From Pseudomonas sp. MMS21 TM103 (GTDB lineage Bacteria > Pseudomonadota > Gammaproteobacteria > Pseudomonadales > Pseudomonadaceae), in contig NZ_JAJISP010000006.1 in NCBI RefSeq assembly GCF_022132145.1, forward strand, positions 62,001-126,000: a stretch of DNA of 64,000 nucleotides, written 5' to 3'. This document shows, one piece after another, positions 47,947 to 57,727 of this stretch. The notes under the pieces were generated by a model. The model saw nothing but the letters and a program-made list of their open reading frames with translations, searched no databases and was not told the DNA's origin. A program made the translations under genes and the position numbers. How positions within the stretch are numbered: the stretch's first letter is position 1; each line of letters starts with the position of its first letter.

Positions 47947-47997
47947 AAAAAACCCGCTGCGCAGGCCGCCATGCGTGGTGGCGGCCTGCGCAGCGGG
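47947..47997 (-). terminator. Intrinsic terminator of the dhcAB transcription unit
   Basis: An 18-bp perfect stem (CCCGCTGCGCAGGCCGCC and complement) with a 9-nt loop. Reading the minus strand, it is followed by six T. It sits 7 bp beyond the dhcB stop. Confidence 0.9.
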
Positions 47998-48004
47998 GAG
48001 GTAC

Positions 48005-48661
48005 TCAGAAAGTCATTTCGATGACATCGTCCGGCACGATCAACGGCCCGGCGGTCTTGCTGACGATCTCCTCGATGCTCACGCCCGGGGCGCGCTCACG
48101 CAGGATGAAATGGCCATTGTCGATTTCCAGGTAGGCCAGGTCGGTGAGCACCTTGCGGATGCAGCCGCAGCCGGTAAGCGGCAGGCTGCAGTGCTTGAGC
48201 AGCTTGGACTCGCCATCCTTGGAGGCGTGGGTCATGGTGACGATGATGTTGTCGGCACCGGCCACCAGGTCCATGGCGCCGCCCATGCCCTTGATCAATT
48301 TTCCGGGGATCATCCAGGAGGCAATGTTGCCGTTGGCATCCACCTCGAAGGCACCGAGCACGGTGAGATCGACGTGGCCGCCGCGGATCATCGCGAAGGA
48401 TTCGGCCGAGGAGAAGATCGACGCCCCCTTACGCGCGGTCACCGTCTGCTTGCCGGCATTGATCATGTCGGCGTCCAGCTCATCCTCGGTCGGAAACGCG
48501 CCCATGCCGAGCAGGCCGTTTTCCGATTGCAGCATCACGTCGATGCCTTCCGGCACGTAGTTGGCCACCAGGGTCGGGATGCCGATGCCCAGGTTGACGT
48601 AGTAACCATCTTTCAATTCGCGCGCCACACGCTGAGCCATCTGTTCGCGGGTAAGTGCCAT
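48005..48661 (-). CDS. dhcB: 3-Oxoacid CoA-transferase subunit B
   Basis: A 218-residue beta subunit of a class I CoA-transferase. The catalytic glutamate is Glu47 in MLQSENGLLGMG, and IPGKLIKGMGGAMDLV is also family-typical. With DhcA it would move CoA between succinyl-CoA (or acetyl-CoA) and a 3-oxoacid. In PAO1 the equivalent pair was described as a dehydrocarnitine CoA-transferase; acetoacetate is an alternative substrate in this setting. It starts 26 bp after the dhcA stop. Confidence 0.94.
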   Translation of the reverse strand: MALTREQMAQRVARELKDGYYVNLGIGIPTLVANYVPEGIDVMLQSENGLLGMGAFPTEDELDADMINAGKQTVTARKGASIFSSAESFAMIRGGHVDLTVLGAFEVDANGNIASWMIPGKLIKGMGGAMDLVAGADNIIVTMTHASKDGESKLLKHCSLPLTGCGCIRKVLTDLAYLEIDNGHFILRERAPGVSIEEIVSKTAGPLIVPDDVIEMTF

Positions 48662-48687
48662 GGAGAAATCCTCTTGTTGGGGGCTGA

Positions 48688-49386
48688 TCAGGCGCGCAGG
48701 GTGCGCTTCTCGATGCGTTTCTCGAAACTGCCCTGAATGATGCGATCGACGTAGATACCCGGGGTGTGGATGTGTGCCGGGTCGAGTTCACCGGGTTCGA
48801 CGATTTCCTCCACCTCGACCACGGTGATGCGCCCGGCGGTGGCCACCAGCGGGTTGAAGTTCTGCGCGGTGTGGCGATAGATCACGTTGCCGAAGTGGTC
48901 GGCCTTCCAGCCTTTGACGATGGCGAAGTCGCCGGTGATGGCCGGTTCCAGGATGTAGTGGCGGCCATTGAATTCGCGCGCTTCCTTGCCTTCGGCGACC
49001 GGGGTGCCGTAGCCGGTAGCGGTGAAGAAGGCCGGGATACCGGCGCCACCGGCGCGCAGTTTCTCCGCCAGGGTGCCTTGCGGAGTGAGTTCGACCTCCA
49101 GTTCGCCGTTGAGCAACTGCCGCTCGAACAGGGCGTTCTCGCCTACGTAGGAGGCGATCATCTTGCGAATCTGCCGGTCTTCCAGCAGTACGCCGAGGCC
49201 GAAACCGTCGACCCCGCAGTTGTTCGAGACCACGGTCAGGCCGCGCACGCCGAGACGGCGGATTTCGGCAATCAGGTTCTCCGGAATACCGCACAGGCCA
49301 AAGCCGCCGGCCAGTACGGTCATGTTGTCGGTCAGGCCGGCCAGAGCCTCTGCGTAACTGCCTACCCGCTTGTCGAGTCCACTCAT
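48688..49386 (-). CDS. dhcA: 3-Oxoacid CoA-transferase subunit A
   Basis: A 232-residue alpha subunit with the glycine-rich N-terminal motif TVLAGGFGLCGIPENLI, VVSNNCGVDGFGLG and FTATGYGTPVAEGKE. It has no catalytic Glu, which is on DhcB. The start at 49386 (MSGLDKRVGSY) is chosen because AAGAGG lies just upstream; a 22-codon extension to 49452 would overlap the promoter. It is first in the unit, divergent from dhcR. Confidence 0.94.
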   Translation of the reverse strand: MSGLDKRVGSYAEALAGLTDNMTVLAGGFGLCGIPENLIAEIRRLGVRGLTVVSNNCGVDGFGLGVLLEDRQIRKMIASYVGENALFERQLLNGELEVELTPQGTLAEKLRAGGAGIPAFFTATGYGTPVAEGKEAREFNGRHYILEPAITGDFAIVKGWKADHFGNVIYRHTAQNFNPLVATAGRITVVEVEEIVEPGELDPAHIHTPGIYVDRIIQGSFEKRIEKRTLRA

Positions 49387-49473
49387 ATCGCTGCGCCTCT
49401 TGTAGTTATCGATTTGGCAGCCGTGCCGCCAGAAAGCAAGTGAGAGCTTCACCGCTGCGCACTGATTTGTTAA

Positions 49474-49509
49474 GTTTGTTTTTCTAAGCCATTAATCCGA
49501 AAAACAAAC
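49474..49509. promoter_or_regulatory. 11-bp inverted repeat at the dhcR start
   Basis: GTTTGTTTTTC and GAAAAACAAAC are perfect arms separated by 14 bp, in the divergent region and ending 2 bp before the dhcR ATG. The arms occupy the place where a ribosome site should be; none is visible. A LysR operator (autoregulation) is the likely reading. Confidence 0.7.
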
Positions 49510-49511
49510 CA

Positions 49512-50441
49512 ATGACCGTAAAGCAATTGCGCGCCTTCCTCGCCGTGGCGCAGAGCCTGAGCTTCGTCCAGGCGTGCGCGCGCCTGCATCTGTCCCAGCC
49601 GGCGCTGAGCCTGGCGATCAAGAACCTGGAGCAATCCCTCGGCGGCCCGTTGCTGGTGCGTACCACCCGCAGTGTCAGCCTGACCCCGGAAGGCGAACTG
49701 CTGCTGCCGATCGCCCGACGCCTGCTGGCCGACTGGGACAACACCGAGGAACTGCTGCGCCAGCACTTCACCCTGCAAATGGGCAAGGTTGCCATCGCCG
49801 CCATGCCCTCCTTCGCCGGCAACCTGCTGCCGGTTGCCCTCAAGGCGTTTCGCACGCGGCATCCGAAGGTCAATGTGGCGGTGCATGACGTCATCAACGA
49901 ACAAGTGCTGGAGATGCTGCGCAACCGCCGGGTCGAACTGGGCATTGCCTTCGAGCCGGAATCCCTCGACGGCCTGGACTTTATCCCCTTCTATGCCGAC
50001 CGTTTTGTCGCAGTGGTTCCCGCTGACTGCCCGCTGGCCGAGTTAGCCGAAGTGCGCTGGGCAGAGCTGCTGAAAGAGAGCTTCATCACCTTGCAGCGGC
50101 CGTCGGCGGTGCGCCTGCTGCTGGAAGAAAGCATCGCTGCCCAGCATGGCAAACTGCAGGTGGCCTTCGAGAGCCACCAACTGGCGACCGTCGGCCGCAT
50201 GGTCGCCCAGGGCCTCGGCGTGAGCGCGGTGCCGAGTCTGTGCATCCAGCAGATGCAGGAGCTCGGCGCCCGTTGCATCGCCCTGTCCGCGCCGCGGGTG
50301 GAGCGCCGCGTCGGCCTGCTGCGCCTGGCCGGGCACGAGTTGTCGAGCGCGGCCCAAGCCCTGAGCGACGTGCTGCTGCACGTCACGGACTGGAACAGCC
50401 TGAACCTTCCGCAGGTCGGGTCAGCACCGGACGAGCACTGA
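49512..50441 (+). CDS. dhcR: LysR-family regulator (DhcR-like)
   Basis: A 309-residue LysR-type regulator with an N-terminal HTH (VKQLRAFLAVAQSLSFVQACARLHLSQPALSLAIKNLEQ) and effector domain. It is divergent from dhcAB, as PA1998 is in P. aeruginosa, and likely activates it in response to a ketoacid or its CoA ester. The ATG has no recognisable Shine-Dalgarno site, and an 11-bp inverted repeat ends 2 bp before it, which could tie translation to operator structure or indicate a nearly leaderless mRNA. Confidence 0.92.
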   Translation: MTVKQLRAFLAVAQSLSFVQACARLHLSQPALSLAIKNLEQSLGGPLLVRTTRSVSLTPEGELLLPIARRLLADWDNTEELLRQHFTLQMGKVAIAAMPSFAGNLLPVALKAFRTRHPKVNVAVHDVINEQVLEMLRNRRVELGIAFEPESLDGLDFIPFYADRFVAVVPADCPLAELAEVRWAELLKESFITLQRPSAVRLLLEESIAAQHGKLQVAFESHQLATVGRMVAQGLGVSAVPSLCIQQMQELGARCIALSAPRVERRVGLLRLAGHELSSAAQALSDVLLHVTDWNSLNLPQVGSAPDEH

Positions 50442-50550
50442 CCCTAGCTGGCAAGGCAACGTCCGCGGCAGCGTGCCATTATGTAAGGGCGTGTCATGCA
50501 GCCGTCCGAAGCCTGCGGCTGCCGATCACACAGCGGCGCTGGGAGGACAG

Positions 50551-52502
<1,952 letters not shown>

Positions 52503-52506
<4 letters not shown>

Positions 52507-52550
52507 GAGGCGGTAAAAAGCTCTCGCCTGCTGCGAGGGCGTCTAGACGT
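52503..52550. repeat. Partial copy of the palindromic element at the 3' end of the AACS gene
   Basis: CTGAGAGGCGGTAAAAAGCT, then CTCGCCTGCTGCGAGGGCGTC, aligns with the end of the element at 17001-17188 (complement of its right end). The gene's TGA is inside CTGAGAG. The match fades after about 50 bp. Confidence 0.65.
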
Positions 52551-52902
52551 CTACCCACCAGAGAATGGTACCGAGCGCAGCAATAGCACCCATCACGACC
52601 TGGGGCTGAGCCGGCAGGTTCAGGTGCCTGCATGACCGCTGCGGATTGCAGCGGGGGCTTGTTCAGGCTAAGTCGTTAATTGTTCGTTGCTGAACGTAGC
52701 TACCGATGGGTGTCTCTACGCTGAATATTTTCATAGCCTCTGACTCCTGCCGCGATTGCCCGAAAAGCATCCCGTACTTGCGTCCATGGTCGCAGCCACT
52801 CGCTACTTTCGGGCTAGAGACGCGCAGCAGGTCACTTGCTAGCGTCGACTCCATGTTTGTTCGCGCACAGGGACGCGCCCTAGTTGCAGGAAGTGCTCGC
52901 CC
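52551..52902. other. 350-bp gap with no supported gene
   Basis: Short ORFs occur on both strands (e.g. minus 52663-52854), but none resembles a known family and none has a convincing ribosome site. A small hairpin (CTGCGGATTGCAG) lies near 52637. It could be a degraded gene. Confidence 0.4.
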
Positions 52903-53871
52903 ATGCCCACTACTCGGTTGTCTCATTACAGCTCCGGTCTAATCCTGCTGATGCTCTGGGCGGGCTCAAGCTTCGCCACGTCGCAAGACAGGGTCGCCAA
53001 GGAAATGGTGCAGGTCCTGGAGGCCTATGCCGTTTATAAAATGGGCCAGTACGACGAGGCCTATTCCCGTTACCTGAAACTGGCCAAGGCCGGCAACCGT
53101 CAGGGCATGCTCAACCTTGGCAACATGCATGCTGCCGGCCAGGGAGTCGATCAAAACCAGGCAAAAGCCCTGCAGTGGTATCAACGCGCCGCCGAGGCTG
53201 GAGACGGTAGCGGCATGTTCGAGGTGGCCAGGGCTTATGAACACGGCTTCGGCACCACGACGGACAAGGCAATTGCCTGGGACTGGTACCGGCGCTCGGC
53301 CGAAGCTGACAACAGCACGGCGCAATGGCTGCTGGGCAAGCATCTTTATGAGCAAGGCGAACAACTGCAGGGGCTTAGCTGGATTCGCACCGCAGCGGGG
53401 CAAGGAGAGCACCCGGCGATGCAATTCATGACCACCCTCGATGGCGCAGCGACGTCTTCCTTTGCGCCAGGCGAGAGCGCCAAAACAGCGATACTGGAAA
53501 CGCTTGCCGCCATCGACAGGGCCGCGCAAGCACAGGATGCGCAGGGTATCGTCGGAATGTTCAGCCCCGCAGCGAAGATCCGGGTCCGTCTGCCCGACGG
53601 CTCCGCATGGAACAACCTGAGCCAAGCGGAACTGGCAGCGCTTTGGCAGGCCACCTTCGACCGCGTCGATTCCTATCGCTATCGGCGCGCTGAGCCAGAG
53701 CTACTGGCAGCAGAAGATGGCGTCTTGGTCTTCTCGATCATCACCGAGCACTTGGGCAGCAGCAATGCGCCACAAGTGCTGGAACTCCACGAACAAGCAT
53801 CATTTCACGTAAGCGCAGGACGTGCCCTCATCTACGACTTGCGTCTGGATATTCGCCGCCAGGGTGAATAG
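52903..53871 (+). CDS. Sel1-repeat protein with C-terminal NTF2-like domain, exported
   Basis: A 322-residue protein. An N-terminal hydrophobic stretch (SSGLILLMLWAGSSFATS) is a likely signal peptide. Residues about 40-175 contain Sel1-like repeats (AYSRYLKLAKAGNRQGMLNLGNMHAAGQG, KALQWYQRAAEAGDGSGMFEVARAYEHG, AWDWYRRSAEADNSTAQWLLGKHLY). Residues about 190-320 (ILETLAAIDRAAQAQDAQGIVGMFSPAAKIRVRLP) resemble a SnoaL/NTF2-type domain. Sel1 repeats mediate protein-protein contacts; the function is unknown. Nothing in the neighbourhood defines a role, and it lies convergent with the pilT-like gene. Confidence 0.8.
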   Translation: MPTTRLSHYSSGLILLMLWAGSSFATSQDRVAKEMVQVLEAYAVYKMGQYDEAYSRYLKLAKAGNRQGMLNLGNMHAAGQGVDQNQAKALQWYQRAAEAGDGSGMFEVARAYEHGFGTTTDKAIAWDWYRRSAEADNSTAQWLLGKHLYEQGEQLQGLSWIRTAAGQGEHPAMQFMTTLDGAATSSFAPGESAKTAILETLAAIDRAAQAQDAQGIVGMFSPAAKIRVRLPDGSAWNNLSQAELAALWQATFDRVDSYRYRRAEPELLAAEDGVLVFSIITEHLGSSNAPQVLELHEQASFHVSAGRALIYDLRLDIRRQGE

Positions 53872-53903
53872 CTGCAGCAGGCGCAGCCAACGGCCAGCCC
53901 TAC

Positions 53904-55112
53904 TTATACGCCCTGGCGACCCGGCTCTTCCGGCTCCTCATCCGCGGCGATATCTTCCAGGGTCAGCTCCATACCCCAACTTGGGGCGGCAGCCGGCTCC
54001 GGTGCCTTGACCGCCGTATCGGAGGCGGCGGCCGCCACCTGGTTCGCCGGGTTCTCCCGGTGCAGCTTGAGTTTGAGGCGCACGTTGTTCGCCGAGTCGG
54101 CATTCTTCACCGCCTCCTCTTCGCTGATGGCGCCTTCATGGACCAGGTCGATCAGCGCCATGTCAAAGGTCTGCATGCCCAGGTTCTTCGACTTTTCCAT
54201 GATTTCCTTGATCTCGGAAAACTCGTTGCGCTTGATCAGGTCGCGGATGGTTGGCGTACCGAGCAGCACCTCCACCGCCGCGCGGCGTTTGCCGTCGCTG
54301 GTCTTGACCAGACGCTGAGAAACGAAGGCCTTGAGGTTGTTGCCCAGGTCGTTGAGCAACTGCGGGCGGCGCTCCTCCGGGAAGAAGTTGATGATGCGGT
54401 CCAGCGCCTGGTTGGCGTTGTTGGCGTGCAGCGTGGAGATCGCCAGGTGACCGGTGTCGGCGAAGGCCAGTGCGTGCTCCATGGTCTCGCGGTCGCGAAT
54501 CTCGCCGATCAGGATCACATCCGGCGCCTGGCGCAGGGTGTTCTTCAGCGCGGCGTGGAAGCTGCGGGTATCGACCCCCACTTCACGCTGGTTGATGATC
54601 GATTTCTTGTGCCGGTGGACATACTCCACCGGGTCTTCGATGGTGATGATGTGCCCGCCGCTATTGCGGTTGCGGTAGTCGATCAGCGCCGCCAGCGAGG
54701 TGGACTTGCCCGACCCCGTGCCGCCGACGAACAGCACCAGGCCGCGCTTCTCCATGACGGTGCCGAGCAACACCTCGGGTAGCTTCAAGTCCTCGAACTT
54801 GGGGATATCCAGCTTGATGTTACGCGCGACAATGGACACCTCGTTGCGCTGCTTGAAGATGTTGATGCGAAAGCGCCCCACGCCAGCCAGGGAAATCGCC
54901 AGGTTCATCTCCAGCTCGCGCTCGAATTCCTCACGCTGGGCCACATCCATCACCGACTCGGCAATGCCGGCCACCTCGCCTGCCTTCAAGGCTTCCTGAC
55001 TGAGCGCCTTGAGCACGCCATTGAACTTGGCGCATGGCGGCGCACCGGTAGACAGATAGAGGTCGGAACCGTCCTGGCTGGCCAGGACTTTCAGCATTGA
55101 GTGGATATCCAT
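53904..55112 (-). CDS. PilT/PilU-family type IV pilus ATPase
   Basis: A 402-residue secretion ATPase of the PilT/PilU branch. Walker A GGTGSGKST (130-138), Asp-box HIITIEDPVEYVH, Walker B DVILIGEIRDRETM and the His-box GHLAISTLHANNANQALDRI are all present. It resembles PilU more than PilT (MDIHSMLKVLASQDGSDLYLSTG; C-terminal acidic extension of about 35 residues). Such ATPases disassemble pilins during retraction. It is isolated from other pilus genes in this window, so it may be an extra retraction motor. Divergent from the ppiC gene. Confidence 0.9.
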   Translation of the reverse strand: MDIHSMLKVLASQDGSDLYLSTGAPPCAKFNGVLKALSQEALKAGEVAGIAESVMDVAQREEFERELEMNLAISLAGVGRFRINIFKQRNEVSIVARNIKLDIPKFEDLKLPEVLLGTVMEKRGLVLFVGGTGSGKSTSLAALIDYRNRNSGGHIITIEDPVEYVHRHKKSIINQREVGVDTRSFHAALKNTLRQAPDVILIGEIRDRETMEHALAFADTGHLAISTLHANNANQALDRIINFFPEERRPQLLNDLGNNLKAFVSQRLVKTSDGKRRAAVEVLLGTPTIRDLIKRNEFSEIKEIMEKSKNLGMQTFDMALIDLVHEGAISEEEAVKNADSANNVRLKLKLHRENPANQVAAAASDTAVKAPEPAAAPSWGMELTLEDIAADEEPEEPGRQGV

Positions 55113-55259
55113 GAGCAGCGCTTCCGTCGATTGGATTTAATACAGTAGGCCAGGATTCGCCCGTGCCCCGGAGAATCCGGCAAACCGGAAAGTGACGTCA
55201 TTCTGATGGCGCAGCAAATGCTGGCACAATAGCAGCCCAGCTAAAATGAGGAACCCGTC

Positions 55260-55538
55260 ATGGCAAAAGCAATGGCCCGCCATATTCTGGTCAAGACCGA
55301 AGCAGAGGCCGCCGCCTTGAAGAAGCGCATCGCCGCCGGCGAGGCCTTCGACCTGCTCGCCCGGCAGCATTCCACCTGCCCGTCCGGCAAGCGCGGCGGC
55401 GATCTCGGCGAAGTACGTCCCGGGCAGATGGTCCGGGCAATCGATCAGGTGATCTTCAAGAAACCCCTGCGTGAGGTGCATGGCCCGGTGAAGAGCCAGT
55501 TCGGCTATCACCTGGTGCAGGTGTTCTACCGCGACTGA
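55260..55538 (+). CDS. ppiC: Parvulin-type peptidyl-prolyl isomerase
   Basis: A 92-residue single-domain parvulin. ARHILVKTEAEAAALKKRI, FDLLARQHSTCPSGKRGGDLG and SQFGYHLVQVFYRD match PpiC, with the conserved His pair and GGDLG. It is cytosolic (no signal peptide). It catalyses cis-trans isomerisation before proline. Length is typical. Confidence 0.95.
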   Translation: MAKAMARHILVKTEAEAAALKKRIAAGEAFDLLARQHSTCPSGKRGGDLGEVRPGQMVRAIDQVIFKKPLREVHGPVKSQFGYHLVQVFYRD

Positions 55539-55651
55539 GCAAAACACTCGACAAAGCCGTCCACCTGTCCTCCCGGCTGCCTTGCCGGGCCAAAAAGCTG
55601 TACAATCTTGCCCCTTTCGCGCTCCCGCGCTCGCTTCCTGGACAACGATTC

Positions 55652-57241
55652 GTGATCTCCACCGCCAATATCACCATGCAATTCGGGGCCAAACCCCTGT
55701 TCGAGAACGTTTCCGTCAAGTTTGGCGGCGGCAACCGTTATGGCCTGATCGGGGCGAACGGCTGCGGCAAGTCGACCTTCATGAAAATTCTCGGCAACGA
55801 CCTGGAACCGAGCGGCGGTCAGGTGATGCTGGAGCCGAACGTGCGCCTGGGCAAGCTGCGCCAGGATCAGTTCGCCTACGAAGACTTCAGCGTGATCGAT
55901 ACCGTGATCATGGGCCACGAAGAGTTGTGGAAGGTCAAAGCCGAGCGTGACCGCATCTACTCGCTGCCGGAAATGAGCGAAGACGACGGCATGGCCGTGG
56001 CCGAACTGGAAACCGAGTTCGCCGAGATGGACGGCTACACCGCCGAATCCCGCGCCGGCGAACTGCTGATGGGCCTGGGCATTCCGCTGGCTCAGCATTT
56101 CGGCCCGATGAGCGAAGTCGCCCCAGGCTGGAAACTGCGTGTACTGCTGGCCCAGGCGCTGTTCTCGGATCCGGAAGTGTTGCTGCTCGACGAGCCGACC
56201 AACCACCTGGATATCAACACCATCCGCTGGCTGGAAAACATCCTGACCCAGCGCAACAGCACCATGATCATCATTTCTCACGACCGCCACTTCCTCAACA
56301 GTGTGTGCACCCACATGGCGGATCTGGATTACTGCGAACTGCGCCTGTTCCCGGGCAACTACGACGAGTACATGACCGCTGCGACCCAGTCGCGCGAACA
56401 ACTGCTGTCGGATAACGCCAAGAAGAAAGCCCAGATCAACGAGCTGCAATCCTTCGTCAGCCGCTTCTCGGCCAACGCCTCGAAAGCCAAGCAGGCCACC
56501 TCGCGTGCCAAGCAGATCGACAAGATCCAGCTGGCCGAGGTCAAGCCGTCCAGCCGGATCAGCCCGTTCATTCGCTTCGAGCAGAACAAGAAGCTGCACC
56601 GCCAGGCCGTGATCGTCGACAGCATGGCCAAGGGCTTCGACGGCAAGCCGCTGTTCAAGAACTTCAGCTTCACCGTCGAAGCCGGCGAACGTGTGGCCAT
56701 CATCGGCCCCAACGGCATCGGCAAGACCACCCTGCTGCGCACCCTGGTCGGGGAACTGTACCCGGATGCCGGTACCGTCAAATGGACCGAAAGTGCCGAG
56801 CTGGGCTACTACGCCCAGGATCACGCCTCCGACTTCGAAGACGAGAGCAACCTGTTCGACTGGATGGGCCGCTGGACCCAGGGCGGCGAGCAACTGGTGC
56901 GTGGCACCCTCGGCCGAATGCTGTTCTCCAACGACGAAATTCTCAAGTCGGTGAAGGTGATTTCCGGTGGCGAACAGGGCCGCATGCTGTTCGGCAAGCT
57001 GATCCTGCAAAAGCCTAACGTGCTGATCATGGACGAACCGACCAACCACCTCGACATGGAATCCATCGAGGCGCTCAACCTGGCGCTGGAAAACTACCCG
57101 GGCACGCTGGTCTTCGTCAGCCACGACCGCGAGTTCGTCGGCTCCCTGGCCACGCGCATCATCGAGCTCTCCGCCAGCGGCGTAGTCGACTTCAGCGGCA
57201 CCTACGACGACTATCTGCGCAGCCAGGGCCTGATCCCCTGA
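55652..57241 (+). CDS. ABC-F family ATPase (YbiT-like)
   Basis: A 529-residue twin-ATPase protein without membrane segments. First domain: GANGCGKST (Walker A), EVAPGWKLRVLLAQAL in place of the LSGGE signature, and LLLDEPTNHLDINTIRWLE. A charged linker follows (residues about 240-300, with SNAKKKAQINELQSFVSRFSANASKAKQ-like sequence). Second domain: GPNGIGKTT, VISGGEQGRMLFGKL and LIMDEPTNHLDMESIEAL. This is the YbiT subgroup, ribosome-associated ATPases that affect translation. The start is GTG at 55652 (ISTANITMQFGAKPLFEN). No operon partner. Confidence 0.93.
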   Translation: MISTANITMQFGAKPLFENVSVKFGGGNRYGLIGANGCGKSTFMKILGNDLEPSGGQVMLEPNVRLGKLRQDQFAYEDFSVIDTVIMGHEELWKVKAERDRIYSLPEMSEDDGMAVAELETEFAEMDGYTAESRAGELLMGLGIPLAQHFGPMSEVAPGWKLRVLLAQALFSDPEVLLLDEPTNHLDINTIRWLENILTQRNSTMIIISHDRHFLNSVCTHMADLDYCELRLFPGNYDEYMTAATQSREQLLSDNAKKKAQINELQSFVSRFSANASKAKQATSRAKQIDKIQLAEVKPSSRISPFIRFEQNKKLHRQAVIVDSMAKGFDGKPLFKNFSFTVEAGERVAIIGPNGIGKTTLLRTLVGELYPDAGTVKWTESAELGYYAQDHASDFEDESNLFDWMGRWTQGGEQLVRGTLGRMLFSNDEILKSVKVISGGEQGRMLFGKLILQKPNVLIMDEPTNHLDMESIEALNLALENYPGTLVFVSHDREFVGSLATRIIELSASGVVDFSGTYDDYLRSQGLIP

Positions 57242-57260
57242 TCCAGTAAGCTGGTTCGTC

Positions 57261-57595
57261 GGGCGGCTCGGGCGGCGATCCGTCCGGAACGCAGCAACAA
57301 CCCGCCAGTTTTTGCGTCGTGCCAACGATCCACGGTGCACTGCCTGCGGCGAGTGGCACCCTACGGATCGCGGGTTATTACGGATCTGGCGGTGATCCGT
57401 TCGGGTTGTAGGGCGGCCTCGGAGCGAAGCGACAGCCCGCCAGCTTTTGCGTCGCGCCCATGATCCACGGTGCACTGCCTGCGGCGAGGTACACCCTACG
57501 GATCGCGGATCACCCCAGGTCGGGCTATTTCCTCGGATCGTAGGACGGCTCGGGCGGCGTTCCGTTCGGAGCAAAGCGACAGCCCGCCGGATGTG
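57261..57595. repeat. Direct-repeat array of GGGCGGCTCGG-type intergenic units
   Basis: Two long units and one partial one. The block CACGGTGCACTGCCTGCGGCGA occurs at 57331 and 57466 (135-bp spacing), each followed by CACCCTACGGATCGCGG. GGGCGGCTCGGGCGGCG near 57261 and GGACGGCTCGGGCGGCG near 57543 mark unit starts, with CAGCCCGCC recurring. There is no ORF of note. Confidence 0.75.
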
Positions 57596-57615
57596 GAACG
57601 GCACCGATGTATCCA

Positions 57616-57680
57616 GGCCATGTCAGCTGTTGGCACCTGGAGGCGGTCGCAGTAGGTGGGATCTTTTCACAACCTCTCAG
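57616..57680. repeat. Half copy of the palindromic element downstream of gdhB
   Basis: CACCTGGAGGCGGTCGCAGT followed by AGG and TTTTCACAACCTCTCAG aligns with the right half of the element at 17001-17188 with about four of five bases matching. It ends directly at the gdhB terminator's T-run. Confidence 0.75.
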
Positions 57681-57681
57681 T

Positions 57682-57706
57682 AAAAAGCCCCGCACTAGGC
57701 GGGGCT
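57682..57706 (-). terminator. Intrinsic terminator of gdhB
   Basis: AGCCCCGC-ACTAG-GCGGGGCT, followed on the minus strand by TTTTTA. It lies 22 bp after the gdhB stop. Confidence 0.9.
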
Positions 57707-57727
57707 CTGGTTCAGCTCAAGTGCAGT

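Noticed and set aside
52663..52926. Possible small gene on the minus strand (87 codons) and an opposing 78-codon plus-strand frame
   Set aside because: No family resemblance and no good ribosome site; both overlap the neighbouring Sel1 gene start. Left as a gap with a possible degraded gene.
57261..57595. Possible insertion sequence remnant
   Set aside because: No transposase fragment or terminal inverted repeats; the repeats look like dispersed intergenic units.
55526..57604. 692-codon frame on the minus strand
   Set aside because: Antisense to the ABC-F gene and running through the repeat array, which gives a repeated RPTxR peptide. No motif or ribosome site.
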